DNA from: Pedobacter sp. ASV17
GTDB taxonomy: Bacteria; Bacteroidota; Bacteroidia; Sphingobacteriales; Sphingobacteriaceae
Assembly: GCF_016429065.1 (NCBI RefSeq)
Contig: NZ_JAELTX010000039.1
Span: forward strand, 1-42,105
DNA length: 42,105 nucleotides
Direction of reading: 5' to 3'
Under the pieces are notes generated by a model. It saw only the letters and a list, made by a program, of their open reading frames with translations, did not search any database and was not told where the DNA came from. Of this stretch, positions 27,389 to 37,588 are shown piece after piece; position 1 is the stretch's first letter; every line of letters starts with the position of its first letter. The position numbers and the translations under genes were made by a program.

Positions 27389-28551
27389 TGATGAGACTTT
27401 TGCTTAAATATAGTTTACTCCTTTTTGTTGTATTTATTTCAAACACCGCTTTGGCTCAATCGTACAGTAGCGAAGCTGCTAAGGTATTGCGTAAACAGAT
27501 CCTAAAGGAAGCCGCTTGGGCATTGAAACAACAGCCTGTTACAGTAACCGCCCAAACCTCGTCCAGAAGTGCCGGTGGTAAGCACGATTTCTTTTCCGAA
27601 GGCGATTATTGGTGGCCAGATCCCCAAGATCCATCGGGACCTTACATTCAAAAAGATGGTTTGACCAATCCCGATATTTTTGTGGCTCATCGACTGGCCA
27701 TGATCAGGTTTAGCCGTATTGTGGGCGCATTGGCATCGGCCTACAAACTAACGGGCGAGAAAAAATATGTAGAAGGAGCATTGGTTCATTTAAAAGCTTG
27801 GTTTTGCAATGCTGAAACCCTCATGAATCCCAATTTGTTGTACGCCCAAGCCATACAGGGTAGGTTTACGGGACGTGGCATTGGCATTATCGATACGATC
27901 CATTTAATGGAAGTAGCTCAGGGCATATGGGTAATGCAATCAGCTATGGACGCTACCACGCTTAAAAGTTTAAAGCAATGGTTTGCTGATTATCTCAACT
28001 GGTTAACTACCCATCCATATGGTAAAGACGAACTGAATGCAAAAAATAACCACGGTACTTGTTGGGTAATGCAGGTGGCCTCATTTGCCAAATTAACCGC
28101 AAACAAAAAGCTACTCGATTTTTGTCGCGACCGTTATAAAAATGTGTTGCTTCCTAATCAAATGGCGGCTGATGGCAGCTTTCCTTTGGAACTGGCCCGT
28201 ACCAAGCCTTATGGTTATTCTATTTTTAACCTTGATGCCATGAGCATGATCTGCCAAATTTTATCTGTAAAGGATGATCATTTATGGAACTACGAAACCG
28301 CTGACGGAAAATCGATTAAAAAAGGCATTGCATTTCTTTATCCTTTTGTGGCCGATAAAACCAAATGGCCTTATCAAAAAGATGTGATGTATTGGGAGAA
28401 TTGGCCCGTGGCACAACCTTTTTTGCTAATGGGTGCCAATGCCTATCAAAACAACAACTGGTTAAACACTTGGAAAACATTGGAACATGAACCAAAGGTG
28501 GAAGAAGTGATCAGAAATTTGCCCATTCGTAACCCATTAATTTGGCTATAG
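27388..28551 (+). CDS. PL38-like alginate/glucuronan lyase
   Basis: Secreted protein of the alginate lyase superfamily with an (alpha/alpha) barrel. The signal peptide is about 1-23 (ending TALAQ). Hallmarks are DYWWPDPQDPSGPYIQKDGLTNPD (about 73-96) and the active-site pair N221-H222 in NNHGTCW. This set resembles PL38, whose described members act on uronans such as alginate and glucuronan (from memory). Length 387 aa fits. Start ATG overlaps the stop of GH31 by one base, so translation is coupled. Confidence 0.78.
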   Translation: MMRLLLKYSLLLFVVFISNTALAQSYSSEAAKVLRKQILKEAAWALKQQPVTVTAQTSSRSAGGKHDFFSEGDYWWPDPQDPSGPYIQKDGLTNPDIFVAHRLAMIRFSRIVGALASAYKLTGEKKYVEGALVHLKAWFCNAETLMNPNLLYAQAIQGRFTGRGIGIIDTIHLMEVAQGIWVMQSAMDATTLKSLKQWFADYLNWLTTHPYGKDELNAKNNHGTCWVMQVASFAKLTANKKLLDFCRDRYKNVLLPNQMAADGSFPLELARTKPYGYSIFNLDAMSMICQILSVKDDHLWNYETADGKSIKKGIAFLYPFVADKTKWPYQKDVMYWENWPVAQPFLLMGANAYQNNNWLNTWKTLEHEPKVEEVIRNLPIRNPLIWL

Positions 28552-28568
28552 TTAACTCATCAACAGCA

Positions 28569-30440
28569 ATGAAACTGAAAAAACTACTTATAGGTGTATT
28601 ATGCTTGTCGGTTAACAGCTTGGCCTTTGGTCAGGTAGCGGGCGATGAGGATAAGGAAATGTTCAACCAATCAAAGGAACGTGATCAAAAAGCCATTGAT
28701 CAAGCGCTTAATACTTGGTGGACTGCTTCCATGAAAACACATGAACAGCGCATTCAATGGTGGCGGGATGCGAAATTCGGGATGTTCATCCATTGGGGCA
28801 TTTACTCTTTGCCAGCTGGCGAATGGAGGGGTAAAAAAGTAGGTGGTTATGCGGAACATTTGATGCGTAAGGAAAAAATTACTAGAAAAGATTACTTAGA
28901 TATTGCCCATCAATTTAATCCGGTACTTTTTAATGCTGATAAATGGATTGTAGATGCTCAAAAAGCAGGAATGAACTACTTTATCATTACGGCTAAGCAC
29001 CACGATGGTTTTGCAATGTACCCATCTAACGTGGGTAATTTCGATATCAGCAAGCAAACACCTTTTAAAAGAGATCCCATTGCCGAGTTGGCTGCCGCGG
29101 CTAAAAAACACGGAATGAAGTTTGGCTTTTACTATTCCCACGCTTTTGATTGGGAACATCCAGATGCACCCGGGAATGATTGGGAGTATAAGAACCCAGG
29201 TGGCGATTTGGGCCTATATGGCGGTGTAAACTGGTATGTGGAGCATCCAGAATTGTTGCCTAAAGCTGCAAAATATGTAGATGAAAAAGCTATTCCACAA
29301 ATTAAGGAGCTACTTACAAAATACCATCCTGATATCTTGTGGTTTGATACGCCACAAAAACTACCCCTTTCTGAAAACATTAGGATTTTAAAAGCCATCA
29401 GAGAAACAGATCCTAATGTGGTGGTAAACGGAAGATTGGTAAGAAGTGCCAGTGCTAATTTCGGTGATTATAAGAATACGGCAGATAGACCTGCTGAATT
29501 TTATCCGGTGGAAGGCGATTGGGAAGCTATTCCAACCACTAACGAATCGTATGGTTATAGTAAATATGATCATTCGCATAAATCGTCAGGATTTTTTATT
29601 CAACTTTTAGCCAAAGCCGCCTCCAGAAATGGAAATCTATTGATGAATATTGGACCCAAAGGCGATGGAGCTTTTGATACCAAGGATCTGCAAATATTGG
29701 CTGGCATAGAAAAGTGGGTGGGTAAAAATGCAGAGAGTATTTACAAAACAAATAAAACACCATTGCCTTTGCAAAATTGGGGCGTGACTACCCAAAATGC
29801 AAATAAAGTATACTTACATGTTTTCAATTGGCCTAAAGATGGGAAATTATATGTTGGGGGCATAAAATCTAAAATAGATAAAGCTTACCTGCTGGCTAAT
29901 CCAAAAAAATCAAATCTATCCATTCATAACATAGGGGAGGGTGATTTTTATATCGATGTACCAAAGCAAGCCCCAGATACCGCTAATACAGTCGTTACTT
30001 TGCTGTTAAATGAACCCCTTAAAACGGATAATATACCTTATGTGGCTACCAATATCCCTTTAACTCGCTTGTTGGCCTTTGATGCCAACCTAAGCAAAGG
30101 ATTTAAGTTTGGAGATGGGAAAACCGACCGTTTTTATGTAGAAGGCTGGGACAAAAAGGAACAAACAGTCAACTGGGTTTTCAGAACCACCTCCCCACAA
30201 AAATTTAAAATTGCGATCAAGTATTTGGCGGGTAAAGAAAGTGGCGGTAGCTATAACTTTAAAATTGACCAGCAAGATTTTAAGCAAGAGGTACTCACTG
30301 GCGATACGAAGGTGGTGACACAAGTGATTGGCGAAATGCCATTAGCAAAAGGTTCGCACCGTATAGAAATTACTCCAAATACTATTTTAAAAGGTGAATT
30401 GATGAAGCTCTTAGAAGTTCAATTGATTCCTATAAATTAA
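28569..30440 (+). CDS. GH29 alpha-L-fucosidase (long form)
   Basis: Secreted retaining fucosidase. A signal peptide (about 1-22) starts with MKLKKLL; this ATG at 28569 is better than a TTG at 28542, which would put charged and polar residues in front. Family motifs are present: GMFIHWGIYSLPAGEW (about 67-82), KHHDGFAMY and the nucleophile D260 in ILWFDTP. The C-terminal 200 residues form an extra beta-rich region (from about 430) that may bind carbohydrate. Length 623 aa is longer than the second GH29 at 34592. It starts 17 bases after the PL38-like gene. Confidence 0.92.
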   Translation: MKLKKLLIGVLCLSVNSLAFGQVAGDEDKEMFNQSKERDQKAIDQALNTWWTASMKTHEQRIQWWRDAKFGMFIHWGIYSLPAGEWRGKKVGGYAEHLMRKEKITRKDYLDIAHQFNPVLFNADKWIVDAQKAGMNYFIITAKHHDGFAMYPSNVGNFDISKQTPFKRDPIAELAAAAKKHGMKFGFYYSHAFDWEHPDAPGNDWEYKNPGGDLGLYGGVNWYVEHPELLPKAAKYVDEKAIPQIKELLTKYHPDILWFDTPQKLPLSENIRILKAIRETDPNVVVNGRLVRSASANFGDYKNTADRPAEFYPVEGDWEAIPTTNESYGYSKYDHSHKSSGFFIQLLAKAASRNGNLLMNIGPKGDGAFDTKDLQILAGIEKWVGKNAESIYKTNKTPLPLQNWGVTTQNANKVYLHVFNWPKDGKLYVGGIKSKIDKAYLLANPKKSNLSIHNIGEGDFYIDVPKQAPDTANTVVTLLLNEPLKTDNIPYVATNIPLTRLLAFDANLSKGFKFGDGKTDRFYVEGWDKKEQTVNWVFRTTSPQKFKIAIKYLAGKESGGSYNFKIDQQDFKQEVLTGDTKVVTQVIGEMPLAKGSHRIEITPNTILKGELMKLLEVQLIPIN

Positions 30441-30456
30441 TTATAAAAATTGACAG

Positions 30457-31641
30457 ATGAAGATTAGACACCTAGCCGTAACCATTGTTTTATTAGGATT
30501 GCAGAGCCCTGTTTTTGCTCAGAACGTGGATGTTAAAAAAGCATTCCAACATGCTGCAGCCCAAACAGAGCTTCTTTTAAAAGAGGTTGAAAAGGCCAAA
30601 GACCCTCAAAAACCTCAACTCTTTTCGCCACGCACCATTGAAGCTGGGCACTTGAAACTTGTAGCATCCAGAGATTGGACAAGTGGATTTTTTCCAGGGG
30701 TTTTATGGTATTTGGATGAATTTTATGGAACCGAGCACTGGAAAGCCGCTGCGAAGAAATTTACCGCGGATGTGGAGCAGGAAAAAAACAACGGAACCAC
30801 ACACGATATGGGCTTTAAAGTTTATTGCAGTGTGGGAAATGGTTACCGTTTAACGCATGATCCTCATTATCGTGAAGTAATCATCACCGCTGCAAAAACA
30901 TTGTCTACACGTTTTAACCCTAAAACGGGCGTCATCCTGTCGTGGGATCATAGCCGCGATAAATGGGTAAATCCTGTGATTATTGATAACATGATGAACC
31001 TTGAGCTGCTGTTCGAAGCCACTAAGCTTACTGGTGATTCATCGTTTTACAAAATTGCGGTGAGCCATGCCAACACCACCATGAAAAACCACTTCCGTGC
31101 CGATTATAGCTCCTATCATGTGATTGATTATGATCCACAAACAGGAGCGGTACTTAAAAAGAATACGCACCAAGGCTATAGCCATGAATCGGCTTGGGCA
31201 CGCGGACAGGCTTGGGCACTATATGGTTATACCATGTGTTATCGCTATACGAAAAACCCTCGCTACTTGGCACAGGCTGAGAATGTGGCAAAATTTATCC
31301 TCAATCATCCCAATATGCCTAAGGATTTGGTGCCCTATTATGATTTTGATGCACCTGGAATCCCTAACGAACCGAGAGATGCCTCTGCTGGGGCGTTAAT
31401 TTCATCGGCTTTATATGAATTAAATACCTATAGCAAAGCCAGAAAAGACTATCGTAAAAAAGCCGACCAGATTCTCGAATCGCTAACTACAAAATATGCA
31501 GCGCCAGTTGGCTCGTCCTTTGGCTTCATTTTATTGCACAGCACGGGTTCTAAGCCTGGCAATTTTGAAGTAGACGCCCCTTTAAACTATGCCGATTATT
31601 ATTACCTAGAGGCATTGTTAAGAAAGAAAAACCTGAAATAA
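30457..31641 (+). CDS. GH88 unsaturated glucuronyl hydrolase
   Basis: Hydrolyses the 4,5-unsaturated uronic acid that lyases leave at the non-reducing end of oligosaccharides. A signal peptide (about 1-22, ending VFAQ) directs it to the periplasm. The catalytic aspartates are D117 (HDMGF) and D177 (IIDNMMN), 60 residues apart as in the family. YSHESAWARGQAWALYGY is also typical. Length 394 aa is normal. It is co-transcribed with the lyases, so it probably takes their products. Confidence 0.92.
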   Translation: MKIRHLAVTIVLLGLQSPVFAQNVDVKKAFQHAAAQTELLLKEVEKAKDPQKPQLFSPRTIEAGHLKLVASRDWTSGFFPGVLWYLDEFYGTEHWKAAAKKFTADVEQEKNNGTTHDMGFKVYCSVGNGYRLTHDPHYREVIITAAKTLSTRFNPKTGVILSWDHSRDKWVNPVIIDNMMNLELLFEATKLTGDSSFYKIAVSHANTTMKNHFRADYSSYHVIDYDPQTGAVLKKNTHQGYSHESAWARGQAWALYGYTMCYRYTKNPRYLAQAENVAKFILNHPNMPKDLVPYYDFDAPGIPNEPRDASAGALISSALYELNTYSKARKDYRKKADQILESLTTKYAAPVGSSFGFILLHSTGSKPGNFEVDAPLNYADYYYLEALLRKKNLK

Positions 31642-31669
31642 ACACCACATCATCAACCACTAACCGAAT

Positions 31670-33061
31670 ATGAGATTTAAGTCTTTTTTAACTAGCTGTT
31701 TAATTTTCTTGGCATTTCAAGGCTTTGCCAAAAATTATTCCATTGCTTCGGCTGCCGAGCTTGCTGCCTTAACTTTAAAACCAGGTGATAAGGTAATGCT
31801 GAAAAATGGCAACTGGCAAGATCAACAACTGATTTTTAAGGGGAACGGAACCAGTAAAAATCCTATCATATTGAGCGCTGAAAATGCTTTGTTGGTCAAC
31901 CTTATTGGCAAATCATCGATTAAAATAGACGGTACGTGGTTAGTGGTGGAAGGTTTGAATTTTACAAATGGTGCAACCAATGGGGAAGATGTTATCCTTT
32001 TTACTGAAAAATCTTCCAATTGCCGTTTAACCAACTCCGCCGTGGTCAATTTTAACCCTAGCGAAAAGGCCAAAGAATATACCTATGTTTCGCTTTACGG
32101 TAGTAGTAATAGGGTAGACCATTGTTATTTTGAAGGCAAAACAAATCTTGGCCCTACCTTAGTGGTGTGGCTTTCGGCCAAGCCTAACCATCATCAAATA
32201 GATCATAATTATTTTGGACCACGACCAGACATTGACGGCAACGGAGGTGAAACCATTCGTATTGGAACCAGTACTTGGTCAATGTACGATTCGTTTACCA
32301 AGGTGGAATCGAACATTTTTGCCCAATGTAATGGCGAAACTGAGATCGTTTCGGTAAAATCTTGTCGCAATACCATTTCCAATAACCTTTTTTACGAAAG
32401 CGTAGGCACCTTGACCTTGCGCCATGGAAATTATAACCAAGTTTTCGGAAATATCTTTATTGGTAACAACATTAAAAACACGGGCGGCATCAGGATTATT
32501 GGTGAGCACCATCAGGTGTACAATAATTACTTGCAAGGCTTAACGGGTACAGGTTTAAGGGCCGCAATTTCGGTAATGGATGGTTTGCCAAACCCACAAC
32601 TGGTAAGCCACTGGCAGGTTAAGGATGCCACCGTGGTAGCCAATACCATTGTGGATTGTAAAGAAGCCTTTTCCATTGGAGCTGGAAAAAATGCAGATCG
32701 TATTTTGCCACCACAAAGAGTAGTTGTAGCAAACAACTTGGTCAGCAATTCAGCCAGTACAGTAACCATGGTAGATTCAGCCGCGGAAGTAACTTTCAAC
32801 GGAAATTTGGTGGACGATAAAGCAGCAGCTACTGCACTTCCAAATGGTTTTAAAGGAGTTGATGCCAAGTTGAAAAAGAACGAATTGATTTGGCAACCAG
32901 AAGCTTCAAGTCCAGTAAAAGGAGCATTTAAAGGAGCATTTTCTTTCATTAGTCAAAAAGATGTAGGTGCAAAGCTGAACGAGTTGCAATTATCCATTCT
33001 GAAGCATACAGATATTGGACCAAAATGGATGAACCATAAAATGGCCCTATCAAGTAAATAA
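31670..33061 (+). CDS. PL6-family (chondroitinase B-like) polysaccharide lyase, secreted
   Basis: Right-handed beta-helix lyase that splits uronic-acid chains by beta-elimination with a calcium ion. The signal peptide is about 1-20. The catalytic lysine K230 (EIVSVKS) and arginine R251 (LTLRHGN) are 21 residues apart, as in chondroitinase B, and the calcium-binding acidic site is in NGETEIV. Known PL6 members act on alginate or on dermatan/chondroitin; given the neighbours another uronan is possible. At 463 aa it has one domain. It is paralogous to the next gene. Confidence 0.9.
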   Translation: MRFKSFLTSCLIFLAFQGFAKNYSIASAAELAALTLKPGDKVMLKNGNWQDQQLIFKGNGTSKNPIILSAENALLVNLIGKSSIKIDGTWLVVEGLNFTNGATNGEDVILFTEKSSNCRLTNSAVVNFNPSEKAKEYTYVSLYGSSNRVDHCYFEGKTNLGPTLVVWLSAKPNHHQIDHNYFGPRPDIDGNGGETIRIGTSTWSMYDSFTKVESNIFAQCNGETEIVSVKSCRNTISNNLFYESVGTLTLRHGNYNQVFGNIFIGNNIKNTGGIRIIGEHHQVYNNYLQGLTGTGLRAAISVMDGLPNPQLVSHWQVKDATVVANTIVDCKEAFSIGAGKNADRILPPQRVVVANNLVSNSASTVTMVDSAAEVTFNGNLVDDKAAATALPNGFKGVDAKLKKNELIWQPEASSPVKGAFKGAFSFISQKDVGAKLNELQLSILKHTDIGPKWMNHKMALSSK

Positions 33062-33070
33062 ATTTTAGCT

Positions 33071-34564
33071 ATGAAGACAAAACAAAATTTAGGCATACTG
33101 CTATTGGCATTCGGTTTTTTATTTGCCGCTTGTAAAAAAACAGCAAGCTCAGGCGAAGAACCCAAGCCTATTGTATCGCCTACAACGGTTAAGCCCGTAT
33201 GTCAATCTTGCAAAATCATTTCATCAGCGGCCGAACTTACTGCATTGACGTTAAAAGCAGGCGATACGGTGATGATGAAATCGGGCGATTGGAACAGTCA
33301 GCGGCTAATTTTTAAAGGCACGGGCACGGCTCAACAACCCATTGTACTCATTGCTGAAAAAGCGGGCGATGTTAAACTTAAAGGTGCTTCCTCCATTGCC
33401 ATAGACGGGCAATGGCTGGTGGTAGATGGACTTAGTTTTAGCAATGGAGATTTAGGCGTTTCTAAACTCAATGTAGTCGATTTTACTTCGGCATCTAGAA
33501 ATTGCCGCCTCACCAATACCACCATTATCGACTATAGCCCTTCCGATCCAACCATCGATTACAGATGGGTATCCATGAATGGTAAAAATAACCGAATGGA
33601 CCATTGCTACCTTAAAGGAAAAGCACATCAAGGCCCAACCGTAGTGCTATGGGGTTCAACAACGGCCATTAGCCATCGGATAGACCATAACTATTTTGGC
33701 CCTCGTGCCGATTTAGGGAATAATGGCGGTGAAACCATCCGAGTAGGCACCTCAGATTATTACCTCAGCGAAGCATTGGTAGTGGTGGAGCAAAACATAT
33801 TTGAGCATTGCAGTGGTGAAACAGAGATTGTTTCTAATAAAATGAGCAAAAACACCATTCGCAATAACCTGTTTTTTGAAAGCCGTGGTACCTTATCACT
33901 TCGCCATGGTAACGGAAGCGAAATTTATGGGAATTATTTCATCGGTAACGATATGAAGGATGCAGGTGGCATACGTATCATAGGCGAAAGTCATCTGGTG
34001 TATAACAATTACCTGCAAGGTGTTGCCACTACAGGCCAAACCTGTGCCATTTCGGTTTTAGATGGCGTACCCAACTCAGAACCAAGCGGCTATTTTCAGG
34101 TGAAAAATGCAAAAATAGTGGGAAATACCATGGTAAACTGCGCTCAGGCATTTGATATTGGTGCGGGCAAAGGTGGCAATGGTCGTACCGTTCCCCCAGC
34201 CGATTGTACCATTGCCAATAACTTGATACAATCAAAAGGCGGCATTGCGATTGCCTATACCGACCCACCACAGAATTTTTTCTACGAAGGAAATTTGGCT
34301 TTTGGCATGGGAAGCGGACAAACCTTGGCACTCCCAATTGGAATAACTTTAAACGATCCAAAGCTTAGCTTAGGAGAACTGAATACCTATTTCCCTGCCA
34401 CAGGTAGCCCAGCTTTTGGCGGTTTCAAAGGAACATACAGCTTTTTTCAATCAAATAATGTAGGTGCTAATGCGTTGGATGAACTTCATCGGTCTTTATT
34501 AAAAGCCGTTGACATTGGTCCTTCACGGATGGCGCTTGGTGCCGCATTAATCATTAAAAACTAA
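33071..34564 (+). CDS. PL6-family polysaccharide lyase, lipoprotein
   Basis: Paralogue of the preceding PL6 gene, but with a lipobox (FLFAAC-KKTASS), so it is anchored in the outer membrane. K257 (EIVSNKMS) and R278 (LSLRHGN) keep the 21-residue spacing, and the beta-helix core aligns along its length (for example YNNYLQG). An extra linker of about 30 residues follows the lipid cysteine. It probably does the surface cut while the secreted paralogue works in the periplasm, or the two act on different linkages. Starts 9 bases after the stop of its neighbour. Confidence 0.9.
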   Translation: MKTKQNLGILLLAFGFLFAACKKTASSGEEPKPIVSPTTVKPVCQSCKIISSAAELTALTLKAGDTVMMKSGDWNSQRLIFKGTGTAQQPIVLIAEKAGDVKLKGASSIAIDGQWLVVDGLSFSNGDLGVSKLNVVDFTSASRNCRLTNTTIIDYSPSDPTIDYRWVSMNGKNNRMDHCYLKGKAHQGPTVVLWGSTTAISHRIDHNYFGPRADLGNNGGETIRVGTSDYYLSEALVVVEQNIFEHCSGETEIVSNKMSKNTIRNNLFFESRGTLSLRHGNGSEIYGNYFIGNDMKDAGGIRIIGESHLVYNNYLQGVATTGQTCAISVLDGVPNSEPSGYFQVKNAKIVGNTMVNCAQAFDIGAGKGGNGRTVPPADCTIANNLIQSKGGIAIAYTDPPQNFFYEGNLAFGMGSGQTLALPIGITLNDPKLSLGELNTYFPATGSPAFGGFKGTYSFFQSNNVGANALDELHRSLLKAVDIGPSRMALGAALIIKN

Positions 34565-34591
34565 TATCATTTCATTATTAAATACACCATC

Positions 34592-36025
34592 ATGTTAAAT
34601 AGAATAAGTAAGTTATTGTTGGTATTAATGCTCGTTACCCCTTTTGCTAAAGCGCAACATGCCCTTAGCAAAGAAGAAAGAATGAAATGGTGGACCGAAG
34701 CACGTTTTGGCATGTTTATCCACTTTGGCGTATATGCGCAAATGGCCGGACAGTACAAAGGTCATGAACAAGCTAGAGGCGGTGCCGAATGGATCATGAA
34801 TAGGATGAAGGTGCCGGTAGCCGAATACAAAGAGATGGCCAAGCAGTTTAACCCCGTGAAATATGATGCCGATGCATGGGTGAAAATGGCCAAAGATGCA
34901 GGTATGAAATATTTGGTCATTACGGCCAAGCACCACGATGGTTTTGCGCTGTTCAACTCAAAGGCCAGCAAGTGGGACATTACCGATGCTACGCCCTACG
35001 GAAAAGATTTGTTAAAACCTTTGGCCGAAGCGTGTAAAAAATACGGGATAAAATTAGGGTTTTACTATTCGCAAGCGCAAGACTGGGGCAATGCAGGCGG
35101 TTCGGTAGCTCGTAAATTGATGCGGGAAGGATGGCCTAACCCAGACAGTACCAACATTGATAATTATACTGCGGCACATAAAGGCAAATGGGATCCCGTA
35201 CAGGAAACAAAAACTTTTGATCAGTATATTGATGACGTGGCTGTACCTCAGTTAAAAGAATTGATGACCAATTATGGTGATATCGCGGTGCTTTGGTGGG
35301 ATACGCCAACCAATATGACAGATGAAGCCGCATTAAAGCTTCGAGAAGTACTTAAAAAACAACCGGCAATTATTACCAATGATAGGTTGAAACGACCCAA
35401 TTTTCCAGGAGATACCAAAACTCCTGAGCAAAAAATACCAGACCAAAGCGAATTGGATGGCCAATATTGGGAAACCTGTATGACCATGAATGGTACTTGG
35501 GGATATCGTGTATCTGACCAAAAATGGAAACCAGCATCAACATTGATCCGTAACCTTATCGACATTGCTTCAAAAGGAGGCAATTACCTGCTTAACGTAG
35601 GGCCAAAGCCTGATGGTTCTTTTCCGCAAGAAAGTGTAGACCGTTTAAAGGAAATTGGAAGTTGGATGAAAGTTAACCACGAAGCAATTTATGCCACTAC
35701 CGCTAATCCATTACCAGTGGTGCCATGGGGCCGTGTGACCAAAAAGGTTGAAAATGGCAAAACCAAGCTATATCTTTCTGTATTTGATTGGCCAAAAGAT
35801 GGAAAACTGACCATCCCTCAATTGCCATATCCAGTAATAGCCGCAACCTTACTCAGTAACGGAACAAAATTGAAAACCCAAGCGCAAGGCGATGCCCTAA
35901 CCATAGACGTTCCAGCACAGGCAATAGACCCCATTGCTACCGTCATTAAATTAGAAGTACAGGGGGAAATAAAGGGCGGTTCTTTAAAACCTACCAGTAA
36001 AATGAAAACAGGAGCAATAGATTAA
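34592..36025 (+). CDS. GH29 alpha-L-fucosidase (short form)
   Basis: Secreted retaining fucosidase with a signal peptide (about 1-21, ending AKAQ). Motifs: GMFIHFGVYAQMAGQY (about 39-54), ITAKHHDGFALF and the nucleophile D237 in VLWWDTP. A second aromatic-rich stretch NGTWGYRVSDQKWKP (about 299-313) is typical of GH29 active sites. At 477 aa it lacks the extra C-terminal region of the other GH29, so the two may prefer different fucose linkages. Confidence 0.92.
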   Translation: MLNRISKLLLVLMLVTPFAKAQHALSKEERMKWWTEARFGMFIHFGVYAQMAGQYKGHEQARGGAEWIMNRMKVPVAEYKEMAKQFNPVKYDADAWVKMAKDAGMKYLVITAKHHDGFALFNSKASKWDITDATPYGKDLLKPLAEACKKYGIKLGFYYSQAQDWGNAGGSVARKLMREGWPNPDSTNIDNYTAAHKGKWDPVQETKTFDQYIDDVAVPQLKELMTNYGDIAVLWWDTPTNMTDEAALKLREVLKKQPAIITNDRLKRPNFPGDTKTPEQKIPDQSELDGQYWETCMTMNGTWGYRVSDQKWKPASTLIRNLIDIASKGGNYLLNVGPKPDGSFPQESVDRLKEIGSWMKVNHEAIYATTANPLPVVPWGRVTKKVENGKTKLYLSVFDWPKDGKLTIPQLPYPVIAATLLSNGTKLKTQAQGDALTIDVPAQAIDPIATVIKLEVQGEIKGGSLKPTSKMKTGAID

Positions 36026-36051
36026 TCAGCTTAAAAGCCATTAAAAATTTT

Positions 36052-37581
36052 ATGAAAAGATTGTTTTTAACCATGTCAATATTGGCATTGTATAGCACCA
36101 GCTTTGCCCAAAAAGTATCTCCATTGTGGACTGATTTTGTGGCCGCCAAGCAAACTGGAAAGACACCGATATTGCCAGATTTCTCTTTTGCGGGTTATCA
36201 TTTCTCCGAAAAACCAATTCCAGAGATTTCGGGCAAGAAAGTATTTAACGTGGTGGATTACGGTGCAAAACCTAATGATGCGGGTTACGATGATGAGGCC
36301 ATACAACGAGCTATTGATGCAGCCGAAAAAAACAAAGATGGGGGAGTGGTATTTTTTCCATCGGGGAAATTTTTACTTGCTGCCGATAACGATAGTACCA
36401 AATACATCCGTATTTCTAAAAGCAACATCATTTTAAAAGGTAGTGGGAGTGGCGCAGGAGGAACAGAAATTTATCAGGATAAAATGCGGATCAATGGTCG
36501 CCAAATTCAATTTAAACCAAGGGATTTAAGCACAAAAAAAATCACCACCATTACCAAAGATGCCGATAGAGAAAGCTTTTGGGTAGAAGTGGCAGAGGCT
36601 TCGGCCTTAAAAGTAGGGCAGGATGTGGTGATACGTCATAAAAGCGAAGAATTTACCAAGATTTATTTTGCACCCTTACAGTTAAAACCAGAGTGGTCGA
36701 GGTTATTTGGCGATAAAGGCGGGATGCTGATCAACGAAATTCATACCATCGAAAAGATAGAAGGAAACAAGGTGAAATTCAAGAATCCCTTGCACTTTGA
36801 TTTAAGGATCGTAAAAAGCGCGGCGTTTGAATTGGCCACCTATAACTACATTGAAGAATGCGGTGTAGAAGATATTTTATTTACCAGCAACTGGAAAACC
36901 TACGGGGAGGATTTTGTACACCATAAAAATGCCATCCACGATTATGCCTGGGAAGCCGTAGGGATGGAATACGTAAAGAACAGTTGGGTAAGAAACTGTG
37001 AATTTCGCGATTGGAACGAAGGACTGTTTATCCGTTCAGGTTATCAGGTAAGTGTACTCAACGTCAACTTTAAGGGAAAAAAAGGTCATGCCTCAGTTCA
37101 TGCCCGTACTGGATATGGCGTACTGATCAAAAACTGCAATTTCAACGATGCACAACATCATGGAGCCGGAACAGGCTACAGCGCAGTAGGCACCGTAATT
37201 ACGCAATGTACCTTAGGCAGCGATCAAAATATTGATATACACTCGGGCCAACCCTTTGCCACTTTGTACGATGACATTAAGGGTGGCGTTTTTTACAACT
37301 TGGGCGGTCCCGAGCCTGGTCATCCGCATCACGGCAAGCATTTGGTGCTATGGAATTTTCAGCACCAATCCGCAAAAGACCAGCACTATAATTTTTGGGA
37401 CCTTAACAAGCGCCGAAACTACACCATTGCACAACCTATTTTGGTAGGTTTTCAATCGGATCGCAAGGTAACCTTAGAAAATGTCGGCATCAACCAAGAT
37501 CAGGGTAAAGAGGTTTTGCCAAAGTCGTTATTTGAGGCACAGCTCACTTTACGTTTAACAGGAAAAAACATTGCTAAATAA
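36052..37581 (+). CDS. Right-handed beta-helix protein, possible unassigned lyase
   Basis: Secreted protein with a signal peptide (about 1-19, ending TSFAQ). The sequence from about 60 (FNVVDYGAKPNDAGYDDEAIQRAID) has the start of a pectate-lyase-3-type beta-helix, and repeats of NCEF/NCNF-like rungs run through 290-400. It resembles DUF4955-like proteins seen in PULs of Bacteroidota; no catalytic residues can be assigned. The end LVLWNFQHQSAKDQHYNFWDLNKRRN is conserved-looking. It may be a lyase, hydrolase or epimerase of uronic acids. The following gene starts just after its stop. Confidence 0.72.
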   Translation: MKRLFLTMSILALYSTSFAQKVSPLWTDFVAAKQTGKTPILPDFSFAGYHFSEKPIPEISGKKVFNVVDYGAKPNDAGYDDEAIQRAIDAAEKNKDGGVVFFPSGKFLLAADNDSTKYIRISKSNIILKGSGSGAGGTEIYQDKMRINGRQIQFKPRDLSTKKITTITKDADRESFWVEVAEASALKVGQDVVIRHKSEEFTKIYFAPLQLKPEWSRLFGDKGGMLINEIHTIEKIEGNKVKFKNPLHFDLRIVKSAAFELATYNYIEECGVEDILFTSNWKTYGEDFVHHKNAIHDYAWEAVGMEYVKNSWVRNCEFRDWNEGLFIRSGYQVSVLNVNFKGKKGHASVHARTGYGVLIKNCNFNDAQHHGAGTGYSAVGTVITQCTLGSDQNIDIHSGQPFATLYDDIKGGVFYNLGGPEPGHPHHGKHLVLWNFQHQSAKDQHYNFWDLNKRRNYTIAQPILVGFQSDRKVTLENVGINQDQGKEVLPKSLFEAQLTLRLTGKNIAK

Positions 37582-37588
37582 TTGCTTT

